50,514 nucleotides of DNA, taken from the NCBI RefSeq assembly GCF_014648515.1, contig NZ_BMRG01000005.1:187106-237619 (forward strand), in the 5' to 3' direction. The notes under the pieces were generated by a model. That model saw nothing but the letters and a program-made list of their open reading frames with translations, ran no database searches and was not told the DNA's origin. This document shows, piece after piece, positions 9,543-20,173 of this stretch (position 1 is its first letter; each line of letters begins with the position of its first letter). This DNA comes from Saccharothrix coeruleofusca (GTDB lineage: Bacteria > Actinomycetota > Actinomycetes > Mycobacteriales > Pseudonocardiaceae). The translations under genes were made by a program, and so were the position numbers.

Positions 9543-9571
9543 TCGACAGTTGCTGCGCGCGTGGCTAGACT
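9543..9571 (+). promoter_or_regulatory. Candidate rpoB promoter P1
   Basis: TCGACA (9543-9548) and TAGACT (9566-9571) are separated by 17 bases, a good match to the actinobacterial housekeeping sigma consensus (TTGAC-N17/18-TANNNT). It would give a 5' leader of about 120 bases before the rpoB TTG. Confidence 0.6.
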
Positions 9572-9640
9572 GCCCCTTTGCGCTGCCCTCTTTCCGTTTG
9601 CCCTTCGCCGAGAGCTGGATTGCCGGGCATCGCCGCACCC

Positions 9641-9670
9641 TTGACAGCCGTGCTAGTCCGCTGCTAGCCA
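9641..9670 (+). promoter_or_regulatory. Candidate rpoB promoter P2
   Basis: A perfect -35 hexamer TTGACA (9641-9646) is followed after 18 bases by TAGCCA (9665-9670), a poor -10 lacking the final T. If used, transcription would start about 20 bases before the start codon, leaving just enough room for the GGAAGGA ribosome binding site. Confidence 0.35.
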
Positions 9671-9696
9671 GCTACCTGTCCCTGGAAGGACGCATC

Positions 9697-12600
9697 TTGG
9701 CGATCTCTCGCGCGACCAAGGCCACTGCTGCGACCAACTCCACGTCGGGGATTCCCGGAGCGCCGAAGCGAGTCTCTTTCGCGAAGATCCACGAGCCGCT
9801 TCAGACGCCCAACCTGCTCGACCTGCAGATCCAGTCCTTCGAATGGCTCACCGGCGACGAGGCGTGGTTCCAGCGCCGCGTCGACGAAGGTGACGAGGCG
9901 CCGACGGGCGGCCTCGAAGAGGTGCTCAACGAGATCTCGCCGATCGAGGACTTCTCCGGCTCGATGTCCCTGTCCTTCTCCGACCCGCGCTTCGACGAGG
10001 TCAAGGCCTCGACCGAGGAGTGCAAGGACAAGGACATGACGTACGCGGCCCCGCTGTTCGTCACGGCGGAGTTCACCAACCACACCACCGGCGAGATCAA
10101 GAGCCAGACGGTGTTCATGGGTGACTTCCCGATGATGACGGACAAGGGCACGTTCATCATCAACGGCACCGAGCGCGTCGTGGTGTCCCAGCTCGTCCGC
10201 TCGCCCGGTGTCTACTTCGACACGGCGATCGACAAGACGACCGACAAGGACGTCTTCAGCGTCAAGATCATCCCCTCCCGGGGTGCCTGGCTGGAGTTCG
10301 ACGTCGACAAGCGCGACACCGTCGGCGTGCGCATCGACCGCAAGCGCCGCCAGCCGGTGACCGTGCTGCTCAAGGCCCTGGGCTGGAGCGCCGAGCGGAT
10401 CCGCGAGCGGTTCTCGTTCAGCGAGACGCTGCTGACCACGCTGGAGAAGGACCACACCGCGGGCACCGACGAGGCGTTGCTGGACATCTACCGCAAGCTG
10501 CGTCCGGGCGAGCCGCCGACGAAGGAGTCCGCGCAGGCCCTGCTGGAGAACCTGTTCTTCAAGGACAAGCGCTACGACCTGGCCAAGGTGGGCCGCTACA
10601 AGGTCAACAAGAAGCTGGGCCTGGACATCCCGATCACCACGGGCGTGCTGACCGAGGACGACATCGTCACGACGATCGAGTACCTGGTCCGCCTGCACGC
10701 GGGCGAGACGACCATGAAGCCGGGCGAGACCGAGGTGCCGGTCGAGGTCGACGACATCGACCACTTCGGCAACCGCCGCCTGCGCACCGTGGGCGAGCTG
10801 ATCCAGAACCAGATCCGGGTCGGCCTGTCCCGCATGGAGCGCGTCGTGCGCGAGCGCATGACGACCCAGGACGTCGAGGCGATCACGCCGCAGACCCTGA
10901 TCAACATCCGCCCGGTGGTGGCGGCGATCAAGGAGTTCTTCGGCACCTCCCAGCTGTCCCAGTTCATGGACCAGATCAACCCGCTCGCGGGGCTGACCCA
11001 CAAGCGCCGCCTGTCGGCGCTGGGTCCGGGCGGTCTGTCCCGTGAGCGGGCGGGCATGGAGGTCCGCGACGTCCACCCGTCGCACTACGGCCGCATGTGC
11101 CCGATCGAGACGCCGGAAGGCCCGAACATCGGCCTGATCGGCTCGCTGTCCTCCTTCGCGCGGGTCAACCCGTTCGGCTTCATCGAGACGCCGTACCGCA
11201 AGGTCGTCGACGGCCGGGTCACCGACCAGATCGACTACCTGACCGCCGACGAGGAGGACCGGTACGTCAAGGCGCAGGCCAACGCCAAGATCGACGAGGA
11301 CGGCAACTTCACCGAGGACCGCGTCCTGGTCCGCAAGAAGGGCGGCGAGGTCGAGTTCATCGACCCGCGCGACGTCGACTACATGGACGTCTCGCCGCGC
11401 CAGATGGTGTCCGCGGCGACCGCGCTCATCCCGTTCCTGGAGCACGACGACGCCAACCGCGCCCTGATGGGCGCGAACATGCAGCGCCAGGCGGTGCCGC
11501 TGCTGCGCAGCGAGTCGCCGCTGGTGGGCACCGGCATGGAGCTGCGCGTCGCGGTCGACGCGGGCGACGTCGTGGTGGCCAAGAAGGCGGGTGTGGTCGA
11601 GGAGATCTCCGCCGACTACATCACCGTCATGGCCGACGACGCCTCGCGGCAGACCTACGCGCTGCACAAGTTCCGCCGGTCCAACCAGGGCAGCTGCATC
11701 AACCAGAAGCCCATCGTCAACGAGGGTGACCGGGTCGAGGTCGGCCAGGTCATCGCCGACGGGCCGTGCACCGAGAACGGCGAGATGGCGCTGGGCAAGA
11801 ACCTGCTCGTCGCGATCATGCCGTGGGAGGGCCACAACTACGAGGACGCGATCATCCTCTCCCAGCGGATCGTCCAGGACGACGTCCTGACCTCGATCCA
11901 CATCGAGGAGCACGAGATCGACGCCCGCGACACCAAGCTGGGCGCCGAGGAGATCACGCGGGACATCCCGAACGTCTCCGAGGAGGTGCTGGCCGACCTC
12001 GACGAGCGCGGCATCATCCGCATCGGCGCCGAGGTCCAGCCGGGCGACATCCTGGTCGGCAAGGTCACCCCCAAGGGCGAGACCGAGCTGACCCCGGAGG
12101 AGCGCCTGCTGCGCGCGATCTTCGGCGAGAAGGCCCGCGAGGTGCGCGACACGTCGCTGAAGGTGCCGCACGGCGAGTACGGCAAGGTCATCGGCATCCG
12201 CGTGTTCAGCCGCGAGGACGACGACGAGCTGCCCCCCGGCGTGAACGAGCTGGTCCGCGTCTACGTCGCCCAGAAGCGCAAGATCCAGGACGGCGACAAG
12301 CTGGCCGGTCGGCACGGCAACAAGGGCGTCATCGGCAAGATCCTGCCGGTCGAGGACATGCCGTTCCTGGAGGACGGCACCCCGGTCGACATCGTGCTGA
12401 ACACGCACGGCGTGCCGCGTCGTATGAACATCGGCCAGGTGCTGGAGACCCACCTCGGGTGGATCGCCAAGCAGGGCTGGAGCATCAACGGCGACCCGGA
12501 CTGGGCGAAGAACCTGCCCGCCGACCTGTACGAGGTGGAGCCGGGCACGAAGACCGCCACGCCGGTGTTCGACGGCGCGCGCGAGGACGAGCTGATGGGC

Positions 12601-13179
12601 CTGCTCGGCTCGACGCTGCCCAACCGCGACGGCGAGCGCATGGTGAAGGAGGACGGCAAGGCGGTGCTCCTGGACGGGCGCAGCGGCGAGCCGTTCCCGT
12701 TCCCGGTGTCGGTCGGCTACATGTACATCCTCAAGCTCGGCCACCTGGTGGACGACAAGATCCACGCGCGGTCGACCGGCCCGTACTCGATGATCACGCA
12801 GCAGCCGCTGGGCGGTAAGGCGCAGTTCGGCGGTCAGCGCTTCGGTGAGATGGAGTGCTGGGCGATGCAGGCCTACGGCGCCGCCTACACCCTGCAGGAG
12901 CTGCTGACCATCAAGTCCGACGACGTGCTGGGTCGCGTGAAGGTCTACGAGGCCATCGTCAAGGGCGAGAACATCCCGGAGCCGGGTATCCCGGAGTCCT
13001 TCAAGGTGCTGCTCAAGGAGCTGCAGTCGCTGTGCCTCAACGTCGAGGTGCTGTCCTCGGACGGCGCCGCGATCGAGATGCGCGACGGCGACGACGAAGA
13101 CCTGGAGCGCGCGGCCGCGAACCTCGGCATCAACCTGTCGAGGACCGAGTCGCCGTCCGTGGACGACGTCGTCAACTGA
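9697..13179 (+). CDS. rpoB: DNA-directed RNA polymerase subunit beta
   Basis: 1160 residues from a TTG at 9697, chosen because GGAAGGA lies six bases upstream and the protein then begins AISRATKAT, close to where actinobacterial RpoB proteins start. All main family blocks are present: the RSPGVYFD lobe, the rifampicin pocket (about residues 418-442), [19 protein letters not shown], the GHNYEDAI block, the [10 protein letters not shown] block and the C-terminal [16 protein letters not shown] clamp sequence. In the rifampicin pocket, residue 427 is Ile where E. coli has Asn518, and residue 431 is Ala where E. coli has Ser522. The equivalents of Asp516, His526 (His435) and Ser531 (Ser440) are unchanged. 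It is cotranscribed with rpoC, 97 bases downstream. Confidence 0.97.
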   Translation: MAISRATKATAATNSTSGIPGAPKRVSFAKIHEPLQTPNLLDLQIQSFEWLTGDEAWFQRRVDEGDEAPTGGLEEVLNEISPIEDFSGSMSLSFSDPRFDEVKASTEECKDKDMTYAAPLFVTAEFTNHTTGEIKSQTVFMGDFPMMTDKGTFIINGTERVVVSQLVRSPGVYFDTAIDKTTDKDVFSVKIIPSRGAWLEFDVDKRDTVGVRIDRKRRQPVTVLLKALGWSAERIRERFSFSETLLTTLEKDHTAGTDEALLDIYRKLRPGEPPTKESAQALLENLFFKDKRYDLAKVGRYKVNKKLGLDIPITTGVLTEDDIVTTIEYLVRLHAGETTMKPGETEVPVEVDDIDHFGNRRLRTVGELIQNQIRVGLSRMERVVRERMTTQDVEAITPQTLINIRPVVAAIKEFFGTSQLSQFMDQINPLAGLTHKRRLSALGPGGLSRERAGMEVRDVHPSHYGRMCPIETPEGPNIGLIGSLSSFARVNPFGFIETPYRKVVDGRVTDQIDYLTADEEDRYVKAQANAKIDEDGNFTEDRVLVRKKGGEVEFIDPRDVDYMDVSPRQMVSAATALIPFLEHDDANRALMGANMQRQAVPLLRSESPLVGTGMELRVAVDAGDVVVAKKAGVVEEISADYITVMADDASRQTYALHKFRRSNQGSCINQKPIVNEGDRVEVGQVIADGPCTENGEMALGKNLLVAIMPWEGHNYEDAIILSQRIVQDDVLTSIHIEEHEIDARDTKLGAEEITRDIPNVSEEVLADLDERGIIRIGAEVQPGDILVGKVTPKGETELTPEERLLRAIFGEKAREVRDTSLKVPHGEYGKVIGIRVFSREDDDELPPGVNELVRVYVAQKRKIQDGDKLAGRHGNKGVIGKILPVEDMPFLEDGTPVDIVLNTHGVPRRMNIGQVLETHLGWIAKQGWSINGDPDWAKNLPADLYEVEPGTKTATPVFDGAREDELMGLLGSTLPNRDGERMVKEDGKAVLLDGRSGEPFPFPVSVGYMYILKLGHLVDDKIHARSTGPYSMITQQPLGGKAQFGGQRFGEMECWAMQAYGAAYTLQELLTIKSDDVLGRVKVYEAIVKGENIPEPGIPESFKVLLKELQSLCLNVEVLSSDGAAIEMRDGDDEDLERAAANLGINLSRTESPSVDDVVN

Positions 13180-13187
13180 CCCTCGCC

Positions 13188-13224
13188 GGTCACCGGGGGG
13201 CGCCTCCCGCGCCCCCCGGTGACC
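13188..13224 (+). other. Perfect 15-bp hairpin between rpoB and rpoC
   Basis: GGTCACCGGGGGGCG (13188-13202) pairs exactly with 13210-13224 around a seven-base loop. No U-run follows, so it is not a classical terminator. It could be a partial attenuator, a pause or processing site, or a stabiliser of the rpoB 3' end. Confidence 0.6.
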
Positions 13225-13276
13225 CCGCCACCAGCTCCTCCCAAGCACCGATTCGAAAAAGGGGAAGAGAGTAGAC

Positions 13277-16200
13277 GTGCTCGACGTCAACTTCTTCGAT
13301 GAGCTCCGCATCGGTCTCGCGACCGCGGACGACATCCGCCAGTGGTCCTACGGCGAGGTCAAGAAGCCCGAGACCATCAACTACCGCACGCTCAAGCCGG
13401 AGAAGGACGGCTTGTTCTGCGAGAAGATCTTCGGTCCCACCAGGGACTGGGAGTGCTACTGCGGCAAGTACAAGCGCGTCCGCTTCAAGGGCATCATCTG
13501 CGAGCGCTGCGGCGTCGAGGTGACCCGCGCCAAGGTGCGCCGCGAGCGGATGGGCCACATCGAACTGGCCGCGCCCGTCACGCACATCTGGTACTTCAAG
13601 GGCGTCCCCAGCCGGTTGGGCTACCTGCTCGACCTGGCCCCCAAGGACCTCGAGAAGATCATCTACTTCGCCGCCTACGTCATCGTGGGCGTCAACACCG
13701 AGCTGCGCCACAACGACCTGCCCACGCTGGAGAGCGAGATGCAGGTCGAGCGCAAGCGCGTGGAGAACCGCCGCGACGCCGACGTGGAGGCGCGCGCGCA
13801 GAAGCTGGAAGCCGACCTGGCCGAGCTGGAGGCGGAGGGCGCCAAGTCCGACGTCCGGCGCAAGGTCAAGGAGGGCGGCGAGCGCGAGATGCGCCAGATC
13901 CGCGACCGGGCCCAGCGCGAGCTGGACCGCCTGGACGAGATCTGGAGCACCTTCACCAAGCTGGAGAAGGCCCAGCTGATCGCCGACGAGCTGCTCTACC
14001 GCGAGCTCTACGACCGCTACGGCGACTACTTCACCGGCGCCATGGGCGCCGAGGCCATCCAGAAGCTGCTGGGTGACTACGACGTGGACGCCGAGGCCGA
14101 CGTGCTGCGGGAGACCATCCGCAGCGGCAAGGGCCAGAAGAAGCTGCGCGCCCTCAAGCGGCTCAAGGTCGTGGCCGCCTTCCAGGCGACCCGCAACAAC
14201 CCGCAGGGCATGGTCCTGGACTGCGTCCCGGTCATCCCGCCGGACCTGCGCCCGATGGTGCAGCTCGACGGTGGCCGCTTCGCCACCTCGGACCTCAACG
14301 ACCTGTACCGCCGGGTCATCAACCGCAACAACCGCCTCAAGAGGCTGATCGACCTCGGCGCGCCCGAGATCATCGTCAACAACGAGAAGCGGATGCTGCA
14401 GGAGGCCGTCGACGCGCTGTTCGACAACGGCCGCCGCGGCCGTCCGGTCACCGGTCCGGGCAACCGGCCGCTGAAGTCGCTGTCCGACCTGCTCAAGGGC
14501 AAGCAGGGCCGGTTCCGCCAGAACCTGCTCGGCAAGCGCGTGGACTACTCCGGCCGCTCGGTCATCGTGGTCGGCCCGCAGCTGAAGCTGCACCAGTGCG
14601 GCCTGCCCAAGCAGATGGCGCTGGAGCTGTTCAAGCCGTTCGTGATGAAGCGGCTGGTGGACCTCAACCACGCGCAGAACATCAAGTCCGCCAAGCGCAT
14701 GGTCGAGCGCGCCCGCCCGGCCGTGTGGGACGTGCTGGAAGAGGTCATCACCGAGCACCCGGTGCTGCTCAACCGCGCGCCCACGCTGCACCGGCTGGGC
14801 ATCCAGGCGTTCGAGCCGCAGCTGGTCGAGGGCAAGGCCATCCAGCTGCACCCGCTGGTCTGCGAGGCGTTCAACGCCGACTTCGACGGTGACCAGATGG
14901 CGGTGCACCTGCCGCTGTCGGCCGAGGCGCAGGCCGAGGCGCGCGTGCTGATGCTGTCGTCGAACAACATCCTCTCGCCCGCGTCGGGCAAGCCGCTGGC
15001 CATGCCCCGCCTGGACATGGTGACCGGCCTGTACCACCTGACCCGGCACAAGGAGGGCGACCTCGGCGAGGGCCTGGCGTTCTCCTCGCCCGCCGAGGCG
15101 CAGATGGCCTTCGACCGCAAGGTCCTCGGCCTGCAGGCGATGGCCAAGATCCGCATCTCGGACAAGAACCCGCCGAAGGGGCAGGAGCCGGAGGGCTGGG
15201 AGCCCGGTCAGCCGTGGCTGGCCGAGACCACCCTGGGCCGGGTGCTGTTCAACGAGATCCTGCCGCAGGACTACCCCTTCATCAACGAGGTCATGCCCAA
15301 GAAGCGGCAGGCCACGATCATCAACGACCTCGCCGAGCGGTACCCGATGGTCACCGTCGCCCGGACGCTGGACAAGCTGAAGGACGCCGGTTTCCACTGG
15401 GCCACCCGCTCCGGCGTGACCGTGGCGATCTCCGACGTGCTGATGCCCGCCGCCAAGCAGAGCATCCTCGACGAGTACGAGAAGCTCGCCGACGCGGTGG
15501 AGAAGCGCTACCAGCGCGGTCAGCTCTCCTACACCGAGCGCAACAACGAGCTGGTCAAGGTGTGGACCAAGGCGACCGAGGAGGTCGCCGAGGCGATGGA
15601 GGCCAACTTCCCCGAGGACAACTCGATCCGCATGATCGTGAAGTCCGGGGCGGCGGGCAACATGACCCAGGTCCGCTCGCTGGCCGGTATGCGCGGTCTG
15701 GTGACCAACCCGAAGGGCGAGTACATCCCGCGGCCGATCAAGAACTCGTTCCGCGAGGGCCTGTCGGTGCTGGAGTACTTCATCGCCACGCACGGCGCCC
15801 GCAAGGGTCTGGCCGACACCGCGCTGCGCACCGCCGACTCGGGTTACCTGACCCGTCGTCTGGTGGACGTCTCCCAGGACGTCATCATCCGCGAGGTCGA
15901 CTGCGGCACCAGCCGCGGTGTGAACATGACCGTGGGCGAGCGCCAGGGCGACAAGGTGGTGCTGGCCGAGTTCGCGCAGACCAGCGTGTACGCCAGGACG
16001 CTGGCCGAGGACATCACCGACGCGAACGGCAACCTCGTGCTCAACCGCGGTGACGACCTGGGCGACCCGGCGCTGGCCACGCTGGTCGAGGCGGGCGTGA
16101 CCCGCGTCAAGGTCCGCTCGGTGCTGACCTGCGAGTCGGCGGTCGGCGTGTGCGCGTCCTGCTACGGCCGCTCGATGGCGACCGGCAAGCTGGTCGACGT

Positions 16201-17173
16201 CGGCGAGGCCGTGGGCATCGTCGCCGCCCAGTCGATCGGTGAGCCCGGCACGCAGCTGACCATGCGCACCTTCCACCAGGGTGGTGTCGCCGGTGACGAC
16301 ATCACCACGGGTCTGCCCCGCGTGCAGGAGCTGTTCGAGGCTCGGGTGCCCAAGGGCAAGGCGCCCATCGCGGACGTCGACGGCCGGGTGCGGATCGAGG
16401 ACAACGACCGCTTCTGGAAGATCACCCTCATCCCGGACGACGGGTCCGAGGAGATCGTCTTCGACAAGCTGTCCAAGCGCCAGCGCCTGGCCAACACCCC
16501 CACGGGCCCGCTGCAGGACGGCGACCACGTGGCCGTCGGCCAGCAGCTGCTGGAGGGCACGCCCGACCCGCACGAGGTGCTGCGCATCATGGGTCCGCGC
16601 GAGGCCCAGCTGCACCTGGTGCAGGAGGTCCAGAAGGTCTACCGGGCCCAGGGCGTGGCGATCCACGACAAGCACATCGAGGTCATCGTGCGGCAGATGC
16701 TGCGCCGCGTGACGATCATCGACTCGGGCGCGACGGAGTTCCTGCCCGGCTCGCTCGTGGAGCGCGCGGAGTTCGAGTCCGGCAACCGCCAGGTCGTGGC
16801 CGAGGGCGGCGAGCCCGCCGCCGGTCGCCCGGTCCTGATGGGCATCACGAAGGCGTCGCTGGCGACGGACTCGTGGCTGTCCGCGGCCTCCTTCCAGGAG
16901 ACGACGCGCGTGCTGACCGACGCCGCCATCAACGGCCGGTCGGACAAGCTCATCGGCCTGAAGGAAAACGTGATCATCGGCAAGCTGATCCCGGCGGGCA
17001 CCGGCATCAACCGGTACCGGAACATCCAGGTCCAGCCGACCGAGGAAGCGCGCGCCGCGGCCTACGCCATCCCGAGCTACGACGACGGCTACTACACGCC
17101 GGACGTCTTCGGCACGGGCACCGGCGCGGCCGTGCCGCTGGACGACTACGACTTCGGCCGCGACTACCGCTGA
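13277..17173 (+). CDS. rpoC: DNA-directed RNA polymerase subunit beta'
   Basis: 1298 residues from a GTG preceded by a purine-rich GGGGAAGAGAG. The zinc-binding domain 1 cysteines are C60, C62, C75 and C78. The catalytic NADFDGDQM motif supplies the Mg-binding aspartates D535, D537 and D539. Zinc site 2 uses C876, C952, C959 and C962, all present. The trigger-loop/bridge-helix region includes [18 protein letters not shown]. Between residues 140 and 225 there is a charged coiled-coil-like insertion (for example [20 protein letters not shown]) as in other actinobacteria. Length is normal for the phylum. The operon ends 15 bases downstream at a strong hairpin. Confidence 0.97.
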   Translation: MLDVNFFDELRIGLATADDIRQWSYGEVKKPETINYRTLKPEKDGLFCEKIFGPTRDWECYCGKYKRVRFKGIICERCGVEVTRAKVRRERMGHIELAAPVTHIWYFKGVPSRLGYLLDLAPKDLEKIIYFAAYVIVGVNTELRHNDLPTLESEMQVERKRVENRRDADVEARAQKLEADLAELEAEGAKSDVRRKVKEGGEREMRQIRDRAQRELDRLDEIWSTFTKLEKAQLIADELLYRELYDRYGDYFTGAMGAEAIQKLLGDYDVDAEADVLRETIRSGKGQKKLRALKRLKVVAAFQATRNNPQGMVLDCVPVIPPDLRPMVQLDGGRFATSDLNDLYRRVINRNNRLKRLIDLGAPEIIVNNEKRMLQEAVDALFDNGRRGRPVTGPGNRPLKSLSDLLKGKQGRFRQNLLGKRVDYSGRSVIVVGPQLKLHQCGLPKQMALELFKPFVMKRLVDLNHAQNIKSAKRMVERARPAVWDVLEEVITEHPVLLNRAPTLHRLGIQAFEPQLVEGKAIQLHPLVCEAFNADFDGDQMAVHLPLSAEAQAEARVLMLSSNNILSPASGKPLAMPRLDMVTGLYHLTRHKEGDLGEGLAFSSPAEAQMAFDRKVLGLQAMAKIRISDKNPPKGQEPEGWEPGQPWLAETTLGRVLFNEILPQDYPFINEVMPKKRQATIINDLAERYPMVTVARTLDKLKDAGFHWATRSGVTVAISDVLMPAAKQSILDEYEKLADAVEKRYQRGQLSYTERNNELVKVWTKATEEVAEAMEANFPEDNSIRMIVKSGAAGNMTQVRSLAGMRGLVTNPKGEYIPRPIKNSFREGLSVLEYFIATHGARKGLADTALRTADSGYLTRRLVDVSQDVIIREVDCGTSRGVNMTVGERQGDKVVLAEFAQTSVYARTLAEDITDANGNLVLNRGDDLGDPALATLVEAGVTRVKVRSVLTCESAVGVCASCYGRSMATGKLVDVGEAVGIVAAQSIGEPGTQLTMRTFHQGGVAGDDITTGLPRVQELFEARVPKGKAPIADVDGRVRIEDNDRFWKITLIPDDGSEEIVFDKLSKRQRLANTPTGPLQDGDHVAVGQQLLEGTPDPHEVLRIMGPREAQLHLVQEVQKVYRAQGVAIHDKHIEVIVRQMLRRVTIIDSGATEFLPGSLVERAEFESGNRQVVAEGGEPAAGRPVLMGITKASLATDSWLSAASFQETTRVLTDAAINGRSDKLIGLKENVIIGKLIPAGTGINRYRNIQVQPTEEARAAAYAIPSYDDGYYTPDVFGTGTGAAVPLDDYDFGRDYR

Positions 17174-17187
17174 CCGGAGCCAGTCAC

Positions 17188-17227
17188 GGGAAAGGCCCCC
17201 GGAGCACCTGCTCCGGGGGCCTTTCCC
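17188..17227 (+). terminator. Terminator after rpoC (possibly bidirectional)
   Basis: GGGAAAGGCCCCCGGAGCA (17188-17206) is exactly complementary to 17209-17227, giving a very stable 17- to 19-bp stem with a minimal loop. The U residues lie in the stem base (CCTTTCCC) rather than after it. It lies between convergent rpoC and the minus-strand zinc-ribbon gene, so it may end both. Confidence 0.85.
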
Positions 17228-17286
17228 CTACTCCGAACATCCCACCCGGCGCGGTCGGGCGTCCCCGACGCCGCCTGCGCGGCGAT

Positions 17287-17562
17287 TCAGGACGAGAAGA
17301 ACAGGCCACCGAGGCCGCGGTGCTTGCGGTGGCCGTAGTGGCCGCCGTAGTGCGGCTGCGCGCCCCAGCCGGGCTGGGCGTAGCCGGGGGCCGGAGCGGC
17401 GGGCGGCGGGGGCGGCGGAACGGCCATCTGGGTCTCCAGCCGGGTGATGGCCTCCAGCTCGCCGTAGTCCAGGAAGACCCCTCGGCAGCCGTCGCACTGT
17501 TCGATGTGCACGCCCATGCGGTCGTAGGTGCGCATGTTCGCATGACACTTGGGACACTGCAT
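17287..17562 (-). CDS. Small zinc-ribbon (TFIIB-type zf) protein
   Basis: 91 residues. The N-terminal 40 residues form a zf-TFIIB-type ribbon with CPKC (3-6) and CDGC (23-26) followed by RGVFLDYGELE, the usual ending of this domain. A Pro run (about 49-55) leads to a Gly/Tyr/His-rich tail (GGHYGHRKHRG) that may bind metal or be disordered. Start ATG at 17562 with AGGAGG nine bases upstream on this strand. Molecular role unknown; the family is common in bacteria and its likeness to TFIIB is only in the ribbon. Confidence 0.8.
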   Translation of the reverse strand: MQCPKCHANMRTYDRMGVHIEQCDGCRGVFLDYGELEAITRLETQMAVPPPPPPAAPAPGYAQPGWGAQPHYGGHYGHRKHRGLGGLFFSS

Positions 17563-17601
17563 CGTGTTGAGCCTCCTGCTCTCGGTGCGGTATGCGCGAT
17601 A

Positions 17602-18474
17602 TTAGCCACGTTGGCCGATGCCGGTGGCGGAGATGATCCGTCCGCAGGCGTCGATCAGGGCTTCCTGCTCGTCGGTCAACGCCGTGCCGTCGCGCTCCGC
17701 GGCGGCGAGGGCACGTGCTGCCATCTGCACCACCAACGCGCGGGCCGGGACGTCCAGTTCCGCCCACGGGTCGTGCGGTGACACGCCGGTCCCGCCCGCG
17801 GCGAGGTAGGCGTCCAGCAGCCGCCCCCACAGCTCCGGGTCCAGCACGCCCGCCGCGTGCAGGGCGGCGGGGCGGGCCAGGTCCCACGCCGGGTCGCCGG
17901 TGCCGAGGTCGTCCACGTCGATCAGCCGCCACCCGCCGTCCCGGCGCACGAGCTGGCCCAGGTGCCAGTCGCCGTGGATGAGGGTGGTCGCCGCGGTGTC
18001 CAGCGGGGGCAGCGTGGCGAAGGCGCGCAGCACCCGCCGGGCAGCCGCGGAGCCGCGCGGCAGTTCCCGCACCGCGCGCTCCAGCCGGGGCCGCGCGCCC
18101 GAGGGGGGCAGCGGTCCGGCGAAGTCCGCGGCGGTGAAGCGGTGCAGCGCGGCCAGCATCGCGCCAGCTTCTTCCAGCGGCACCGCGTCGGGGTCGCGCG
18201 GCGGCACCGGTTGCCCCAGCGGCCACGCGGTCACCACCCGCCCGGCGACCACGGCCGGGGCCGCGCGGGGGGCGAGCAGCAGCCCGCCCAGCCGCGGGTC
18301 CCCGGCCAGCCGCAGCCGGGCGGACAGCGCGCCGAGGTCGGTGCCCGCCTCGTGCGCCTTGAGCACCACGTCGCCCACCCGCACCACCACGACGTCCCCG
18401 CGCACCGCGAGGACGACGGGCTCGGCGTCGGCCGCGACCAGCGCGGCCATGCCCGCGACGAGATCGGAGTTCAC
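17602..18474 (-). CDS. APH-fold phosphotransferase (aminoglycoside phosphotransferase family)
   Basis: 290 residues with the kinase signature of the APH/choline-kinase family: catalytic loop HGDWHLGQ (H167-Q174, Asp169 as base) and the metal-binding segment LIDVDDLGTGDPAWDLA (Asp186). Lys39 in VLKAH is a candidate ATP-binding lysine. The N-lobe is short and unusually rich in Val and Ala. Substrate cannot be deduced; the family includes antibiotic kinases, but also housekeeping and natural-product kinases. No resistance-specific motif is visible and the gene does not lie in a cluster. Confidence 0.8.
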   Translation of the reverse strand: MNSDLVAGMAALVAADAEPVVLAVRGDVVVVRVGDVVLKAHEAGTDLGALSARLRLAGDPRLGGLLLAPRAAPAVVAGRVVTAWPLGQPVPPRDPDAVPLEEAGAMLAALHRFTAADFAGPLPPSGARPRLERAVRELPRGSAAARRVLRAFATLPPLDTAATTLIHGDWHLGQLVRRDGGWRLIDVDDLGTGDPAWDLARPAALHAAGVLDPELWGRLLDAYLAAGGTGVSPHDPWAELDVPARALVVQMAARALAAAERDGTALTDEQEALIDACGRIISATGIGQRG

Positions 18475-18504
18475 CCGATCAGTGTGACCGGGCCCGGACC
18501 GCGC

Positions 18505-19077
18505 TCAGGTGGCGGTCAGGCACACGGTCGTGGCGGGCTCCGAGTAGACGCGCGGCGTGGCCGGGGCCGCGCACGCCGTGGCGTCCGCCTTGCCGCGCAC
18601 CACCTTGGTGACCTTCTCCACCGACGGCCCGCAGGCCACCTTCGAGTACAGCTTGGCGGCGCGGTAGGTGTCGAGCTTGAGGCACTCGCCCTCGTTGACG
18701 TTGAGCATGAAGCACTTGCGCAGCTTCCGGGTGGACTTGCGGCCCGACCGGCCGGTGTCGGCGAAGTAGTCGCCGTCCGGGCAGCGCGGGTTCACGGAGG
18801 TCTCGCTGTAGCCGACCTTGTAGGCCGCCTTCGGCGCGGCGCAGTCCACCTTCACCAGGTCGTAGTCGTCGCGCGACTTGCTCCTGGGCTCCGCGCAGTC
18901 GCCCACGCCCGGCGAGGTGCGGGAGATGAAGAAGAACATCGCGCCGATGGCCACCACGACGACCGACGCCACCACGATCCCCAGCTTGGTGGCCCGGCGG
19001 CGCTTGTCCGGCGGTGTGCGCATGTGCGCCTGCCACTCCGGCGGTATGGGGTGGCTGCTGCTGGTCACTCCGGTCAC
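18505..19077 (-). CDS. Membrane-anchored cysteine-rich protein (LppU-like)
   Basis: 190 residues from a GTG. A short cytoplasmic basic region with PPDKRRR precedes one membrane helix (about 32-51). The extracytoplasmic domain of about 135 residues contains eight cysteines, enough for four disulfides. The spacing GDC...VDC..P.A resembles the LppU/septum-formation type domains of actinobacteria, but the match is by eye only. It begins 12 bases after the WXG-like gene ends, so it is the last gene of the four-gene cassette. It might be a partner or immunity-like protein for the secreted product; this is speculation. Confidence 0.6.
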   Translation of the reverse strand: MTGVTSSSHPIPPEWQAHMRTPPDKRRRATKLGIVVASVVVVAIGAMFFFISRTSPGVGDCAEPRSKSRDDYDLVKVDCAAPKAAYKVGYSETSVNPRCPDGDYFADTGRSGRKSTRKLRKCFMLNVNEGECLKLDTYRAAKLYSKVACGPSVEKVTKVVRGKADATACAAPATPRVYSEPATTVCLTAT

Positions 19078-19089
19078 GGGTGTCCCCCC

Positions 19090-20172
19090 TCAGATGGACA
19101 GCTTGCGGTCGACGTCCGCGGCGTTGGGCGGTTCGTCGGCAAGCATGTCGTAGACGTCCTTGCCGCCCGCCTTGGCGTTGTCCACCAGCGTGGTCCCCGC
19201 GTTGGTCAGCGCGTCCCGGCCGAACTGCTGCGCGGAGCCCTTCCAGCCGCCGGGCCCGAGCACGTTCCCGGCGGCGTCGCGCCCGCGGAAGACGTCCATG
19301 GCGTCCTTGCCCGCGAACTTCTCCGCGGTGGTGCGCCACCACTTGGGGCCCGCCAGCCTGCCGCTGAGCACCTTCAGCGCCTTGCTGATCTTCTGCAGGA
19401 TGGCGGTGACCTTCTGCACGATCCGCGTGACGCGGGAGGTGGCCACCGCGATCTCGGCGGTGGTGGCCGCCGCGGCGGCCACCTCGGAGGCGCCCAGCGT
19501 GGGCACGGCCGCCGCCTGCGCGGCCAGCCAGGTGATGATCAGCCACTCGACCAGGCTGGCGATCAGGTCCATGACCAGGTCGTAGGCGGTCTTCATGAGC
19601 GCTTTGCTGCCGTTGAGGATGTCCACCACGCCGGCGGCCTCGCCGCTGGTGCCCATGATCCCCTCGGCGAACTCGGCCAGCCGCTCGCGACTGGCCCCCG
19701 ACGCCGCGCCCTGCCAGGACTCCAGGCCGGTCTCCACGGTGGTGGCGAACTTCTTCGCCAGCCCCTCCAGGTCCTTGCTGACCTTGTCGAACTTCTCCGC
19801 GGCGATGCCCAGCTGCTCCTCGTCGCCGGTGACCAGCTTGAGCGCGTCGTCCAGCGGCTTGATCAGGTCGACCAGGAAGCCGAGCCCGAAGGTGAGCAGG
19901 GTGTGCAGCGGGTCGACGACCAGGCCCGCGATGGGCAGCTCGGCGACGAAGCCCTGGATCTCGCCGACCGCCGCGTGCACCTCGGCGGGGTTGCCGCTGG
20001 TCAGGTCGCCGAGGGCGGACCAGGCCTTCTGCCCGCTCTCGTAGAGCCCGCTCTCCTGCAGGGTGCCGACGAACCCCTCGCCCTTGAGGAAGCCGTCGCC
20101 GCCGTCCTCGCTGGTCCAGTAGTTGTCGTCGCGGACTTCCTGCTCGGTGCTGACCGTCTTCTCCTCGGTCAC
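19090..20172 (-). CDS. Large helical WXG-like protein, probable type VII secretion substrate
   Basis: 360 residues from a GTG one base after the stop of the EspC-like gene. The protein is almost entirely helical and Ala-rich. A WQG turn (W153-G155) sits between two long amphipathic helices (about 115-150 and 158-172), like the WXG100 helical hairpin. Two hydrophobic segments (about 75-104 and 196-224) could insert in membranes. The C-terminal 90 residues (from GPKWWRTTAEK) are more polar and match no toxin fold I know. Proteins of this layout are common in T7SS loci of Pseudonocardiaceae, but I cannot assign an activity. Confidence 0.55.
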   Translation of the reverse strand: MTEEKTVSTEQEVRDDNYWTSEDGGDGFLKGEGFVGTLQESGLYESGQKAWSALGDLTSGNPAEVHAAVGEIQGFVAELPIAGLVVDPLHTLLTFGLGFLVDLIKPLDDALKLVTGDEEQLGIAAEKFDKVSKDLEGLAKKFATTVETGLESWQGAASGASRERLAEFAEGIMGTSGEAAGVVDILNGSKALMKTAYDLVMDLIASLVEWLIITWLAAQAAAVPTLGASEVAAAAATTAEIAVATSRVTRIVQKVTAILQKISKALKVLSGRLAGPKWWRTTAEKFAGKDAMDVFRGRDAAGNVLGPGGWKGSAQQFGRDALTNAGTTLVDNAKAGGKDVYDMLADEPPNAADVDRKLSI

Positions 20173-20173
20173 C

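Larger units (their letters stand above)
9288..9696 (+). other. Intergenic region and rpoB leader
   Basis: 409 bases separate the mce operon from rpoB. No credible gene or terminator hairpin is visible in the first half. The stretch is less GC-rich than its surroundings and carries at least two sigma-70-like promoter candidates described separately. A further weak candidate is TTGACT at 9478-9483 with CACTCT 17 bases later. The last 30 bases hold the rpoB ribosome binding site. Confidence 0.7.

Noticed and set aside
9664-13335. A 1223-codon open frame antisense to rpoB, and similar ones opposite rpoC and rpsL-tuf
   Set aside because: Low-complexity Val/Leu/Arg/His composition typical of antisense frames in GC-rich genes; no domain recognisable; sense genes are certain.
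17602-18474. APH-fold gene considered as an aminoglycoside resistance gene
   Set aside because: Only generic kinase motifs are present; no biosynthetic or resistance neighbours. Substrate left open.
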